A stretch of DNA of 64,000 nt from Adhaeribacter arboris (GCF_003023845.1 NZ_PYFT01000001.1:2914001-2978000), one strand, 5' to 3'; shown: positions 45,365-55,159, counted from the stretch's first letter. Notes: generated by a model from the letters alone, not told the origin. Numbers and translations: made by a program.

Positions 45365-47779
45365 CTATTTTCGAATTACAGCTCCTAATTGTCGTTCAAA
45401 TTGTTGCATTAACCGGTTCATGGTACTGTCAATTACTTTATCAGTCAGGGTTTGCTGTTTGTCCTGCAAGATAAAGCTCATGGCATAGGCCTTTTTACCG
45501 GCCTCAATTTTATCGCCTTCGTACACATCAAATACATTTAATTGCTGCAGCAATTTGCGCTCAGTGCGCCAGGCAATGGTTTTAATCTGCTCAAAGGTAA
45601 TATTCTTATCAATTACCAGCGATAAGTCGCGGCGTACTTCCGGGAATTTGGCTAATTCTTCGGCTACCAAATTATTCGAATAATTCCGGATCAAATAATC
45701 CCAGTTTAACTCGGCATACCATACTGGTTCCTTTACATCCAGCTTCTTCGTAATAGATTCGTTTAACAATCCCATCTGCACCATCGGCACCTCATTCCGG
45801 TAATAAGTTACTCCATTTTTAATATAACGATGCTCTACCGGTTGTACGTTCATTTGGTCGCGGGTAAGTTTTGTGAATAGATTTTGCACCACCCCAGCCA
45901 ATTGGTGAAAAGTTGCTTTTTGCGAGGCTTGCTGCCAGGTTTCGGCGGTGGCGTTGCCCGTCACAAATAACGCTAGTTGCGTTTTTTCCTGATATTTATC
46001 TCCCGCTTTAACATACACTTTACCTAACTCATAAAATTTTAAATCTTTCTGCCGGCGGTTCATGTTGTGCCGCAAAACTTCTAATCCCGAAAACACTAAA
46101 GTCTGGCGCAGCACATCCAAATCGGCGCTGTTATAGTTCACAATGCGCACCAAAGAGGCATCCGGCTCTCCGCCAGCAACTTCGTAGTAATTTGAATTGG
46201 TAAGCGAATTGGTAATAATCTCGGAATAACCAGCGCCGGCCAGCATCTGACCCATGCTTTGTTTAATTACTTCCGGGTCAGGCTTCGGGAATTTAGCCAA
46301 GTAGCTCGTAGCCAAGTTAGGTGAAAGTGCGATATTGTTATACCCGTAAATCCGGAGAATTTCTTCTACAATATCGGCCTCGCGCTGCACATCTACTTTA
46401 AAAGGCGGCACCGAAAGCGCCAGTTCTGTTTCTGATTCTTCGGTAATACTAATGCCTAGATCCGTTAAAATTTCTTTGATGCGTTCCTGACCAATAGGCT
46501 GACCGATTAATTGGTTTATCCGGGCAATACTTACTTTTACCGTAAACGGCTGCACTGGCTGCGGATAAACATCTACTATTTCGGAACTTACCTCTCCGCC
46601 GGCTATTTCCTGCACCAAAAGCGCGGCGCGTTTCAAAGCCAGAATTACCCTATCCGGGTCGGTACCGCGTTCGAACCGGAACGATGAATCCGTTTTAATG
46701 CCGTGAATTTGCGAGGATTTACGGATAGAGGCCGGCTGAAAATAAGCAGCTTCTAAAAAGATGGTAGTAGTTTCAGAGGTAACGCCCGAATTTTTGCCGC
46801 CAAACACTCCGGCTATTACCATAGGTTCTTCGGCGTTGCAAATCATCAGGTCGGTAGAGCGCAAGGTGCGTTCCACGCCGTCCAGAGTAACAAACTTGGT
46901 TCCTTCTTTGGCTTTCTGCACAATAATTTTATCACCCGTAATTTTATCGGCATCGAAAGCGTGCATGGGTTGCCCGAGTTCGTGCAACACGAAATTAGTA
47001 ATATCTACCACATTGTTAATCGGTGATAAACCAATAGCTCGCAGCCGGTGCTTTAGCCATTCTGGTGATTCGGCAACTTTTACCCCCGAAATAGTTAAAC
47101 CCGCGTAACGCGGACAAGCTTCCGAATCTAACACTTCCACCGAAATATGGCGGCTGGTAGTGTTAATTTGAAAGCTATCTACATTGGGTAAAGTATAAGG
47201 TACTCGTAAAAGCGCTTGTACGTCACGGGCTACCCCCAGGTGAGAAGCGGCATCGGCCCGATTAGGAGTTAAGCCAATTTCAAATATCTCATCGGATTGC
47301 AAATTAAAATACTGGGCAGCCGGAGTACCGTTCGGTAAATCGGTGTCCAGCACCATAATACCGGCGTGCGACTCTCCCAAACCAATTTCATCTTCGGCGC
47401 AAATCATTCCTTCGGAAGCCGCGCCTCTGATTTTAGATTTTTTAATCTGGAAAGGTTCGCCGGTGAAAGGGTATAAAGTTGCTCCTTCGGTGGCTACCAC
47501 CACTTTTTGACCCACCGCCACGTTAGGCGCGCCACACACAATTTGCTTGGGAGTTTCACCTCCAACATCAACCGTAGTCAGGCGTAGTTTGTCGGCATCC
47601 GGGTGCTTTTCGCAGGTTAATACTTCGCCGATTACAATGCCTTGCAGACCGCCTTTTACCCGTTCGTACGGGTAAAGTCCTTCTACTTCCAGGCCCGCAC
47701 CCGTAAGTAAGGCTGCCACTTCAGCAGCCGGTTTATTTATTTGAATTAATTCTTGTAGCCAGTCGTATGAAATCAGCAT
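45365..47779 (-). CDS. pheT: Phenylalanine-tRNA ligase beta subunit
   Basis: This 804-aa protein has the N-terminal tRNA-binding OB domain (about residues 40-150, with ILTC-type EKHPDADKLRLTTVDVGG), the B3/B4 editing domain (about 210-385), B5, the catalytic-like core (about 480-690) and the C-terminal FDX-ACB anticodon-binding domain (about 710-804, with KFPEVRRDLSLVIDKNITF). The length is standard. The alpha subunit is not in the window. Confidence 0.96.
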   Translation of the reverse strand: MLISYDWLQELIQINKPAAEVAALLTGAGLEVEGLYPYERVKGGLQGIVIGEVLTCEKHPDADKLRLTTVDVGGETPKQIVCGAPNVAVGQKVVVATEGATLYPFTGEPFQIKKSKIRGAASEGMICAEDEIGLGESHAGIMVLDTDLPNGTPAAQYFNLQSDEIFEIGLTPNRADAASHLGVARDVQALLRVPYTLPNVDSFQINTTSRHISVEVLDSEACPRYAGLTISGVKVAESPEWLKHRLRAIGLSPINNVVDITNFVLHELGQPMHAFDADKITGDKIIVQKAKEGTKFVTLDGVERTLRSTDLMICNAEEPMVIAGVFGGKNSGVTSETTTIFLEAAYFQPASIRKSSQIHGIKTDSSFRFERGTDPDRVILALKRAALLVQEIAGGEVSSEIVDVYPQPVQPFTVKVSIARINQLIGQPIGQERIKEILTDLGISITEESETELALSVPPFKVDVQREADIVEEILRIYGYNNIALSPNLATSYLAKFPKPDPEVIKQSMGQMLAGAGYSEIITNSLTNSNYYEVAGGEPDASLVRIVNYNSADLDVLRQTLVFSGLEVLRHNMNRRQKDLKFYELGKVYVKAGDKYQEKTQLALFVTGNATAETWQQASQKATFHQLAGVVQNLFTKLTRDQMNVQPVEHRYIKNGVTYYRNEVPMVQMGLLNESITKKLDVKEPVWYAELNWDYLIRNYSNNLVAEELAKFPEVRRDLSLVIDKNITFEQIKTIAWRTERKLLQQLNVFDVYEGDKIEAGKKAYAMSFILQDKQQTLTDKVIDSTMNRLMQQFERQLGAVIRK

Positions 47780-47860
47780 GTAAATTTAGTCGCTAGTCAA
47801 TAGTCCACGGTCGATAGTTGATAAGCTATGGTTTGTGAACCGCGAACTATTGACCGTATT
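47780..47860. repeat. Heptad-type hairpin upstream of pheT
   Basis: GTCAATAGTCCACGGTC (about 47787-47803) is inverted as GTGAACCGCGAACTATTGACCG (about 47837-47858), with related short units (GATAGTTGATA) between. It belongs with the repeats at 18262, 23321 and 26921 and lies between two minus-strand genes. Confidence 0.5.
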
Positions 47861-47901
47861 AAAAAACAAATTTAGATAATTTAGAATTATTACCGGTTAA
47901 T

Positions 47902-48519
47902 TTATTTTTTGGCATAACTCTTTTCGCCGGCCCGTACCGCGATAGGCAACCGGTTTTCGGCGGGAGGAATAGGACAACTATAATTGTAATTAAACACGCA
48001 GAAGGGATTATAAGCTTTATTGAAATCTAAAGTAATTATAGATTCGCCGGGAGCCGGCTTGGGAATATCCATAAAACGGCCACCTTCGTAGGTTTCGGAG
48101 CCATTCGTTCTATCCGTAAAAGGCACAAAAAAAGTAGAATCTTCTGCATTTGCCTTCAAAAATAAGGTAAGTCCTACCCGTTGCCCATCGAGGTTAAAGT
48201 GAGCCTTGGCAAATCGTAAATACGCTTCGGAGTTGCCGGTAGTCATGGGAATTTTAATCGTATCCGGTTTAGGCAATGGCTCATAATCGGCATCGACCTG
48301 AAATTTACGATCGGCGGGAAAGTAATTCAAACTATCAAAAGTAACTCTTTCGGCTTCTTCTAAAGGGGAAGACGAGCTTTTAAAACTTTGATTTTTTTCT
48401 ATGCGTCCTTTTTTAATACTCGCCAGGTACGCGTCGTCGCTGAATACAGCCTCTTTGAGAAAATAACCAATAATAATAACCAGGCCAAGCAAAACTATCA
48501 GGCGGAGCGGTTTGGACAT
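47902..48519 (-). CDS. DUF1684 domain protein
   Basis: This 205-aa protein has an N-terminal transmembrane helix (LIVLLGLVIIIGYFLKEAVF). The DUF1684 signature is the C-terminal YEGGRFMDI plus DFNKAYNPFCVFNYNYSCP and PPAENRLPIAVRAGEK. It is widespread and of unknown function. It is membrane-anchored with the domain outside the cytoplasm. Confidence 0.9.
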   Translation of the reverse strand: MSKPLRLIVLLGLVIIIGYFLKEAVFSDDAYLASIKKGRIEKNQSFKSSSSPLEEAERVTFDSLNYFPADRKFQVDADYEPLPKPDTIKIPMTTGNSEAYLRFAKAHFNLDGQRVGLTLFLKANAEDSTFFVPFTDRTNGSETYEGGRFMDIPKPAPGESIITLDFNKAYNPFCVFNYNYSCPIPPAENRLPIAVRAGEKSYAKK

Positions 48520-48858
48520 AGCAATACAATTTAGAAGAATACAAATATAACCAGAATCTGGTAAACCCGTCTGCCCTGAAGGGCATCTTCCCTAAAACAG
48601 GGGAGAAGATGCGGCCTTAGCTGCGTAGCTAATTTATGATGTACGCTGAATATAATGTCTCTGAATAAGTATTCAGGGATTGCGGCAAGCTTGGCTGAAA
48701 GACAGATTTACACCAGTACACTTGTTAAAATTCAAAAAATTAAACTAGCAGAAACAAAAAAGACGCAAATTATTGCGTCTTCCGGATAGAAGTTTATCCA
48801 CTTCTACAACCTTTTACCCTTTCAACTTTCCAACCTGCAACTTGTAACCTGCAACCAA
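48520..48858. other. Gene-free interval with two hairpins
   Basis: Two structures: TGCCCTGAAGGGCA (48572-48585) adjoining GCATCTTC / GAAGATGC (48583-48590 / 48605-48612), a REP-like double palindrome; and the radC terminator at 48755-48781. The stretch 48785-48855 is a run of pyrimidine/CAAC-rich short units (CAACTTT, CAACCTG, CAACTTG, TAACCTG), a one-sided relative of the heptad repeats. Confidence 0.5.
48753..48783 (-). terminator. Intrinsic terminator of radC
   Basis: On the minus strand AAGACGCAA (48781-48773) pairs with TTGCGTCTT (48768-48760) with a 4-nt loop, followed by TTTTTGTTTC. It lies 78 nt after the radC stop. Confidence 0.75.
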
Positions 48859-49581
48859 CTACAAAAGTCCTTCGTCGGCAAAGCTGTAGTACGATTGGTC
48901 GGCAAAAATAAGGTGGTCGAGAATGGGTAAATCGAGCAAAGCGCCGGCTTCTTTTACTTTTTTAGTTAAAGCTATATCGGCGGCGCTGGGCTTTAAATTC
49001 CCGGAGGGATGATTATGGACCAGAATAATGGCGCTAGCCAAATGCTCGATGGCGTGTTTAAATATAATTTTGGGATCGGCTACCGTACCGGCTACTCCGC
49101 CCATACTTACCGGTATTTTTTTCATAATCACGTTCGCCCGGTTTAATAAAATAATCCAGAACTCTTCGTGGGGCAAATCCAGCAGGTGTGGCTTCATGTA
49201 ATTATAAATATCGGTAGAGCAAGTGATAGTGGTACGGGCAGCGGCAGCGGTTTCTTTCCGTCGGCGCCCTAATTCCAGGGCACTTACAATACTAATAGCT
49301 TTGGCTTCGCCGATGCCTTTATGCCTCATTAAATCCTTTACCGACAATTTGGCCAGTTCATTCAGGTCGTTACTGACAGCTGCTAAAATTAATTTGGCTA
49401 CATCTACCGCGGTGAGCTTCGGCGTGCCCGAACCAATTAAAATTCCAATTAATTCCGCATCGCTTAAGGCAGCTTTGCCTTTTAGAAGTAGTTTTTCGCG
49501 GGGACGGTCTTCTTCGGCCCAGCTTTTGATGGCGAGTGATGGAACTTGACCGTAGTGGTTAAGAGTGTCTGTGATTGTCAT
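48859..49581 (-). CDS. radC: RadC family JAB-domain protein
   Basis: This 240-aa protein has N-terminal helix-hairpin-helix parts (LMRHKGIGEAKAISIVSALEL, about 86-106) and a JAB/MPN metalloprotease-like domain with EEFWIILLNRANVI and the metal motif HNHPSGNLKPSAAD (about 191-204). The family is named for DNA repair but its role is unsettled. Confidence 0.94.
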   Translation of the reverse strand: MTITDTLNHYGQVPSLAIKSWAEEDRPREKLLLKGKAALSDAELIGILIGSGTPKLTAVDVAKLILAAVSNDLNELAKLSVKDLMRHKGIGEAKAISIVSALELGRRRKETAAAARTTITCSTDIYNYMKPHLLDLPHEEFWIILLNRANVIMKKIPVSMGGVAGTVADPKIIFKHAIEHLASAIILVHNHPSGNLKPSAADIALTKKVKEAGALLDLPILDHLIFADQSYYSFADEGLL

Positions 49582-49712
49582 AAATATTTTTGCAAGAGAA
49601 ACCTTATTTAGGCAAAAACAGTGCTTTTTTAGAGTAATTAGAAGCTAAAAACTCAACTTTTCGGGCTATTCTTGGTTAAATCATACACTTACATTTATTA
49701 TTTCCTTACACG

Positions 49713-50963
49713 ATGCAACGTTTCTTATTTATAGCTACTGCCATTTTATTAGTATTTGTCGTCGACTGGTACGTGTTTCAGGCCATCCGGACAGTAACGC
49801 AACATGCTTCTATTCGCACCCAAAAAATAATTTATATCATTTACTGGGCCTTATTTTTAATTACGTCGGGTACTATTCTTTTATTTAGTCTTACCCGCGG
49901 CACCCCTCCTACTCCTTTTCGCACTTACCTAGTTAGTACCGTTTTTATTTTATTTGCCAGTAAGTTAGCCGTGATTTTATTTCTGCTGGTAGATGATGCC
50001 ATGCGGTTGTTGAAATTTATTGTGTTTTATTTATTTAAAGGTCCGGAAACCACTACTTCCGAAGTAGATAAAATTACGCGTAGTGAGTTTTTAAACAAAT
50101 TAGCTTTAATTGCCGGCGCCATTCCGCTTACTGCTTTTATTTACGGCATGGTACGGGGCGCTTACCAATACCAGGTAAAGCGGGTAACGCTGCGTTTCCC
50201 TAATTTACCCAGCGCTTTTTCCGGTTATAAAATTTTACAGATTTCGGATTTACATACGGGTAGTTTTAATTCGACGCATCCTCTGGAGAAAGCAGTGGCG
50301 TTAATTAATAAACAAAATGCCGATTTAATTTTCTTTACCGGAGATCTCGTAAACAACGTAGCAACTGAGGTAGTACCCCATATTCCTACACTGCAAAAGA
50401 TTAAATCTAAAGATGGAATTTTCTCCATTTTTGGCAACCACGATTATGGCGATTATGTCAGTTGGGAAAGCCGGGAAGCAAAAAGCCAAAATCTTCAAAC
50501 TCTGGCTAAGCACCACGCCGAAATTGGCTGGCGCTTGCTCCTGAACGAGAACGTAGCCATCCGTAAAGATGGGCAGCACATTTCGGTACTCGGCGTTGAA
50601 AACTGGAGCACCCGCATGAATTTTCCGCGGTACGGGAACCTGGCGAAAGCTTATACGGGTACGGAGCAATCACCTTTTAAAGTTTTACTGTCGCATGACC
50701 CATCGCACTGGGATGGGGAGGTAAATCAAAAATACCCCGACATTGATTTGATGTTAGCGGGTCACACGCACGGCATGCAGTTTGGTATAAATGTTTCAGG
50801 CATTAAATGGAGCCCGGTACAGTACGTATATAAACAATGGGCCGGTCTGTATAAACAAGGCATGCAACACCTTTACGTAAACACCGGGCTAGGATTTTTA
50901 GGCTATCCGGGGCGGGTAGGGTTTTTACCTGAAATAACCGTATTTGAACTACAGAAAGCCTAA
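49713..50963 (+). CDS. Membrane-anchored metallophosphoesterase
   Basis: This 416-aa protein has four N-terminal transmembrane helices (to about residue 145) and a calcineurin-like domain with ISDLHTGSFN (about 178-187), FFTGDLVNN (about 207-215), FGNHDYGDY (about 242-250) and GHTHGMQFG (about 350-358). It resembles YkuE/YaeI-type phosphoesterases that act on lipid-linked phosphates; the substrate is unknown. Confidence 0.88.
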   Translation: MQRFLFIATAILLVFVVDWYVFQAIRTVTQHASIRTQKIIYIIYWALFLITSGTILLFSLTRGTPPTPFRTYLVSTVFILFASKLAVILFLLVDDAMRLLKFIVFYLFKGPETTTSEVDKITRSEFLNKLALIAGAIPLTAFIYGMVRGAYQYQVKRVTLRFPNLPSAFSGYKILQISDLHTGSFNSTHPLEKAVALINKQNADLIFFTGDLVNNVATEVVPHIPTLQKIKSKDGIFSIFGNHDYGDYVSWESREAKSQNLQTLAKHHAEIGWRLLLNENVAIRKDGQHISVLGVENWSTRMNFPRYGNLAKAYTGTEQSPFKVLLSHDPSHWDGEVNQKYPDIDLMLAGHTHGMQFGINVSGIKWSPVQYVYKQWAGLYKQGMQHLYVNTGLGFLGYPGRVGFLPEITVFELQKA

Positions 50964-51583
50964 ACACAACTTACAATCAGACTTGAATAGAATTTGCAAT
51001 GGAATGCACAAAAAATTTAAAGGTGCAACTCAAAACTTTTTCTTAGCTCGACTTTGGTTGAATTTATTTAAATGTATTCCAACTAAGGATAGGTTAAACT
51101 TAGACGTGTTATCTAATTAGCTCTTCATTTCCATCAGTAGTCCCTCCAAAATAGATTTTATGGTAAGTCTTATGAATAAAGTAAATAGTAAGTCTCCTAT
51201 TCTTATTTCTAATTTCTGATTTTTTAAATTTGGATAAGAACTAGGTAAGCTCTTTTATTTTTTAACTCAACGGGCAAAAAGCCTCCCCGATAAAGTTATA
51301 TTTAATAATTTTACTAAAAGGGCTGATTTCTATTCTGTGGCTTGGGTAAAAAGATAAATCAAGCAAAATTAATCGTTGGGTAACCAGCCATATTCATTGC
51401 CATTATTTTAAGTAAAACATTCTTTATTTGTGAATTTAGCAGGACAATTGTCCGTATAAATACTTAAAATTGCGAATTTTATTGTAATATTTCTTACCTG
51501 CCAAAATAAATTGCGTAAGAAGCCTAGAATCAAAACAAAGAGTTACTTCTAAATTCAAACACTAAACTTAAAAATCAAAAACT
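50964..51583. other. 620-nt AT-rich gene-free interval
   Basis: No supported coding frame. It contains a perfect 12-bp palindrome GGACAATTGTCC (51442-51453), 131 bp before the Gly/Thr-rich lipoprotein gene, a possible operator, and CTAATTTCTGATTTTTTAA-type A/T tracts. Nothing else recognisable. Confidence 0.4.
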
Positions 51584-52009
51584 ATGAAAAAGGCAATGTT
51601 GCTGTTATGTTGCGCAGGCGCGTTAACATTTTCTTCATGCAGCCAGAATAAATCAACGGAAAGTACGGATACTTCCGGAACTGGTACCGGTTCAGAAAGT
51701 GGGATGAGCAGTGATTCCAGTATGGGTGCTGGCTCCGATATGGGAGCTTCTACTTCCGGTGATGCCGGAACTACCGCTGGCGGCACTACCGACGGTACTA
51801 CTACCGCTGGAACTACTGGCGGAACCACATCGGGCGGTACAACAGCTGGTGAATCTACCAGCGGTACTACCAGTGGCACAACTGCCGGCACTACAACCGG
51901 TACAACTGGAACGGATGGGGGTACTGGCGGCACAACTGCTGGTAGTGGAACAACTGCTGGTGGCTCTACCGCCGGAGGCTCTACTGGTGGAACAACCGGT
52001 TCTTACTAA
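51584..52009 (+). CDS. Gly/Thr/Ser-rich low-complexity lipoprotein
   Basis: This 141-aa protein has a lipoprotein signal (LLLCCAGALTFSSC, Cys 19). From about residue 26 on it consists of degenerate GTT/SGT/AGG units (Gly, Thr, Ser, Ala only, with rare Asp and Glu), rising to near-periodic TAGGTT-type repeats. It has no Lys or Arg after the first quarter. It is likely a flexible surface or spacer lipoprotein. Frames on the other strand over it are shadows of the repeats. A strong terminator follows. Confidence 0.75.
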   Translation: MKKAMLLLCCAGALTFSSCSQNKSTESTDTSGTGTGSESGMSSDSSMGAGSDMGASTSGDAGTTAGGTTDGTTTAGTTGGTTSGGTTAGESTSGTTSGTTAGTTTGTTGTDGGTGGTTAGSGTTAGGSTAGGSTGGTTGSY

Positions 52010-52032
52010 TTTAATACGTTTTTTTAAACTAG

Positions 52033-52067
52033 AAAGGCTTGTACTCCCGGAGTACAAGCCTTTTTGT
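52033..52067 (+). terminator. Intrinsic terminator
   Basis: AAAGGCTTGTACT (52033-52045) pairs perfectly with AGTACAAGCCTTT (52051-52063) around a 5-nt loop, followed by a T-run. It terminates the Gly/Thr-rich lipoprotein gene. Confidence 0.92.
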
Positions 52068-52073
52068 TTTTAA

Positions 52074-52419
52074 CCTATATCTTCTCCTTACTTGATTTCA
52101 ATTAAATTTCTAACACACAAATCAAGAATTTAGGTAGGCACCCACCAAGAAAATATTAAACTTTTGTAAACGGCATGCAACCAAAGGCAAAAAGAAAATA
52201 ATGAGAATAATTAGAATAATATTTTTAAAGTCTTTAAACCAAATCTGCATTTAGGCATCGAAGTATAACGCACGGCAAAGGCTTAAACTCTGCTCTGAAC
52301 CTGGAAAGTGCTTTTGCTTTTATAGCGATAAAAAAGGATATTTAGAAAATTTTAAATTAGAGAGTTACTTTATCATTCTTTTTTGCATCTGGTAGGTAAT
52401 TAGCTATATTTTGCTTTGT
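52074..52419. other. Gene-free interval
   Basis: AT-rich sequence without supported coding frame, hairpin or repeat; it presumably holds the promoter of the following gene. I see nothing else in it. Confidence 0.4.
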
Positions 52420-53091
52420 ATGCAGCGTCAGTTTTTATTTTTTTTGGTTTTTCTGGTTTTAGGCTTATTTGTTACCGGCCGCGCGTGCGCTCAACAAAGC
52501 ACCAATATTCAAGTGAATGGTACGGTAGTAGCCGCTACTACTAAAAAACCACTGGCTAATATCACGGTTATCAGTAAGCGGCTATGGCGCGGAACCATTA
52601 CGAACGAGTTGGGCCAGTTCCGGATTACGACGCTGCCCGGCGATACCCTTTATTTCCGGTCGGTGGGTTACATAACCAAAATGTACCCCATTACTAGCAG
52701 CACCCCCGACGAAACTACTATTACAATTAACCTGGAAGAAGGCAATGTAATGCTGCAGGAAATTGAAGTAACCATTGGTCCGGATTATGAAAAGGTAAAC
52801 CGTTACTTACGCAACCAAAAGAAAAAACCCGAGCCACGGGCAGTAGTTAAACCGGCGCCTCCCAAACCGCTTTACGAAGAAAAAGTGTTCACGCCTCCGC
52901 CGGCTTCCATTGCCAATCCCATCAGTTTTATTTACGACCAGCTCTCGAAAGAAGGCCGGGACCGGCGTAAACTACAGGCCATACTGGACGAAAAAGCAGC
53001 AGTTGAAAAAGGAAAACGCGACCGAGCGGCTCAGCAAAAATACGACAGCCTTTTTCTGGATCACAACCAAGGTTATAAACATCCTGAATAA
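52420..53091 (+). CDS. Secreted carboxypeptidase-regulatory-like domain protein
   Basis: This 223-aa protein starts at ATG 52420. It has a signal peptide (QFLFFLVFLVLGLFVTGRACA) and a CarboxypepD_reg-like beta-sandwich domain (about residues 29-115; VNGTVVAATTKKPLANITVI, TNELGQFRITTLPGDTLYFR). A Lys/Pro-rich linker and a charged C-terminal helix with SKEGRDRRKLQAI follow, seen in several Bacteroidota proteins of unknown role. Likely periplasmic. Confidence 0.78.
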   Translation: MQRQFLFFLVFLVLGLFVTGRACAQQSTNIQVNGTVVAATTKKPLANITVISKRLWRGTITNELGQFRITTLPGDTLYFRSVGYITKMYPITSSTPDETTITINLEEGNVMLQEIEVTIGPDYEKVNRYLRNQKKKPEPRAVVKPAPPKPLYEEKVFTPPPASIANPISFIYDQLSKEGRDRRKLQAILDEKAAVEKGKRDRAAQQKYDSLFLDHNQGYKHPE

Positions 53092-53224
53092 TCCGGCCAG
53101 ATTATACCCATCTTTACAGAGTTTACCCAGCATTATTTACGTAAGCTAAATTAGAAATTTTAACCAAAACTCGGATCGTGCGTTTGTTAAACCACTAAAC
53201 TTTCTTATTTAAATAAAACACCTT

Positions 53225-54118
53225 ATGAAAATTGGGTATCCGTGCATTAACAATGGAATGGACTGTACGCCGGCCACTACCTTCCGGCTGGCTTCTTATT
53301 CCGAAGAACGCCTTATTTCCACTACCGCCAATAATTTTGCCTGTTTAAAAAAAATCCTGGAATATAATGTAAAGCATAATCTGCTTTTTCTGCGGATGAG
53401 CTCCGATATGGTGCCTTTTGCCTCGCACCCGGTAAATACCTATAATTGGCAAACTCACTTTCAGGGTACTTTAAGAGCTTTGGGTCGTTACATAAAAGCG
53501 CACCAAATGCGGATTTCCATGCACCCCGATCAGTTTGTGGTGATCAACTCGCCGAATACTACTACTTTAAACAATAGTTTTGCCGAATTAGAATACCAGT
53601 GTGCCATTATGGATATAATGGAGCTCGACGAAACGGCAAAGTTGCAAATTCATGGGGGCGGCGTATACGGCGACAAACCAGCCGCTATAAAACGTTTTGT
53701 AGAAAATTATTTTTTACTGTCCGAAAATGTCCGTAAACGTTTGGTAATTGAAAACGACGACCGCTCGTACAGCTTAAGCGATTGCCTGGAAATTCACGAG
53801 CAAACCGGTATTCCCATTTTATTCGATAACTTTCACCACGAATGCCTGAATAACGGCGAAACCATGACGGAGGCTCTGCACCTGGCCGCCGCTACCTGGC
53901 AGGAAAAAGATGGCATAATGATGATGGATTATTCCTCGCAGTCGCCGGGGGAGCGCAAAGGCAAACATACCGCCAGCATCGTAGAAGATCTTTTCCGCGA
54001 TTTTATTCAACAACTCGACGGGCTGGATGTAGATATTATGCTGGAAATAAAAGACAAAGAATTAAGCGCGTTAAAGGCCGTTGAGATTTTAGAAGAAATG
54101 GGAGTGATAAAAGTTTAA
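53225..54118 (+). CDS. uvsE: UV damage endonuclease UvsE/UVDE
   Basis: This 297-aa TIM-barrel enzyme has the family motifs IGYPCINNG (N-terminus), RMSSDMVPFASHP (about 58-70), RISMHPDQFVVINSP (about 97-111), ENDDRS (about 178-183) and ILFDNFHHECLN (about 198-209), with the metal-binding His and Asp residues. It nicks DNA 5' to UV photoproducts as an alternative to nucleotide excision repair. Preceded by 133 nt of noncoding sequence. Confidence 0.94.
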   Translation: MKIGYPCINNGMDCTPATTFRLASYSEERLISTTANNFACLKKILEYNVKHNLLFLRMSSDMVPFASHPVNTYNWQTHFQGTLRALGRYIKAHQMRISMHPDQFVVINSPNTTTLNNSFAELEYQCAIMDIMELDETAKLQIHGGGVYGDKPAAIKRFVENYFLLSENVRKRLVIENDDRSYSLSDCLEIHEQTGIPILFDNFHHECLNNGETMTEALHLAAATWQEKDGIMMMDYSSQSPGERKGKHTASIVEDLFRDFIQQLDGLDVDIMLEIKDKELSALKAVEILEEMGVIKV

Positions 54119-54208
54119 ATATTGGCAGGAAGAAAAATACACCCGTTACTCTGCCAGCAATTTAATTGGAAAACTACTCGGGAACAACCGGTGTATTTTG
54201 ATTTTTAT

Positions 54209-55159
54209 TTACTCCGCACTGGCTTTATCCAGTAAATCAATAGCTTCTCTATCTAACGGCACATTGGCTGCTTGTATTAACGATTGTAGCTGATCCGGAC
54301 GGGTGGCACTAGCAATGGGAGCCGTAATACTGGGCCGGGCAATGAGCCAGGCAATGGCAATACGGGCCTGGTCCGTGGCATATTGTTTCGCTAATTTATC
54401 CAGCACACTTAAAATCCGGAAACCCCGATCGTTGAGGTATTTTTTATTCCCCTGCCCTCTTTTACTTTTAGCTAAATCGGCTTCGGAGCGGTATTTACCG
54501 GTTAAAAAGCCGCTGGCCAGCGAAAAATAATTAATTATGCCTATATTATTTTCCCGGCAGAGCGGCTCCAGTTCTTTTTCAAAATTAGCCCGGCTGTACA
54601 AATTATATTCCGGTTGCAGGCTGTCGTACCGCGGCAAGTTATTTTGTTTACTTACTTGCAAAGCTTCGGCCAGCCGCTCGGCACTATAGTTGGAAGCGCC
54701 AATAGCCCGTATTTTACCTTCTTTTATGAGTTCGCCGTAGGTCTCCAGAGTTTCTTCTAAGGGAGTAGCCGGATCGTCGTAATGCGATTGGTACAGGTCG
54801 ATGTAGTCGGTTTGCAATCGTTGCAGCGACTCTTCTACCGACTGCCGGATGTGCGCTTTGGAAAGGCCCTTTTTACCCGGACTCATCTCCCCTCCTACTT
54901 TCGTTGCAATCACTACTTTATCTCTTTTGCCCGATTGTTTCAGCCAGTTGCCGATAATAGTTTCGGATTCGCCGCCCTGGTTGCCTGGTACCCAGTTGGA
55001 GTACACATCGGCCGTATCAATCAAGTTAAAACCAGCTTCGGTAAAGGCATCCAATAAAGTAAAAGAAGTGGCCTGGTCAATGGTCCAGCCAAACACGTTG
55101 CCGCCAAAGGCCAAAGGTGCTACTGTTAGCCCGGAGTTTCCTATTTTTCTTTTTTCCAT
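54209..55159 (-). CDS. Aldo/keto reductase
   Basis: This 316-aa TIM-barrel oxidoreductase has FGGNVFGWT, the catalytic Asp/Tyr in LIDTADVYSNW (about 45-55), Lys in VVIATKVGG (about 81-89) and DYIDLYQSHYDDP (about 118-130), the YakC/YdhF-like layout. It reduces carbonyls with NADPH; the substrate is unknown. Confidence 0.92.
   Translation of the reverse strand: MEKRKIGNSGLTVAPLAFGGNVFGWTIDQATSFTLLDAFTEAGFNLIDTADVYSNWVPGNQGGESETIIGNWLKQSGKRDKVVIATKVGGEMSPGKKGLSKAHIRQSVEESLQRLQTDYIDLYQSHYDDPATPLEETLETYGELIKEGKIRAIGASNYSAERLAEALQVSKQNNLPRYDSLQPEYNLYSRANFEKELEPLCRENNIGIINYFSLASGFLTGKYRSEADLAKSKRGQGNKKYLNDRGFRILSVLDKLAKQYATDQARIAIAWLIARPSITAPIASATRPDQLQSLIQAANVPLDREAIDLLDKASAE

Noticed and set aside
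51568-52073. Overlapping frames in other phases over the Gly/Thr lipoprotein (Pro/Val-rich, Ser-rich)
   Set aside because: Expected from the periodic repeat; only the frame with a lipoprotein signal and terminator is supported.
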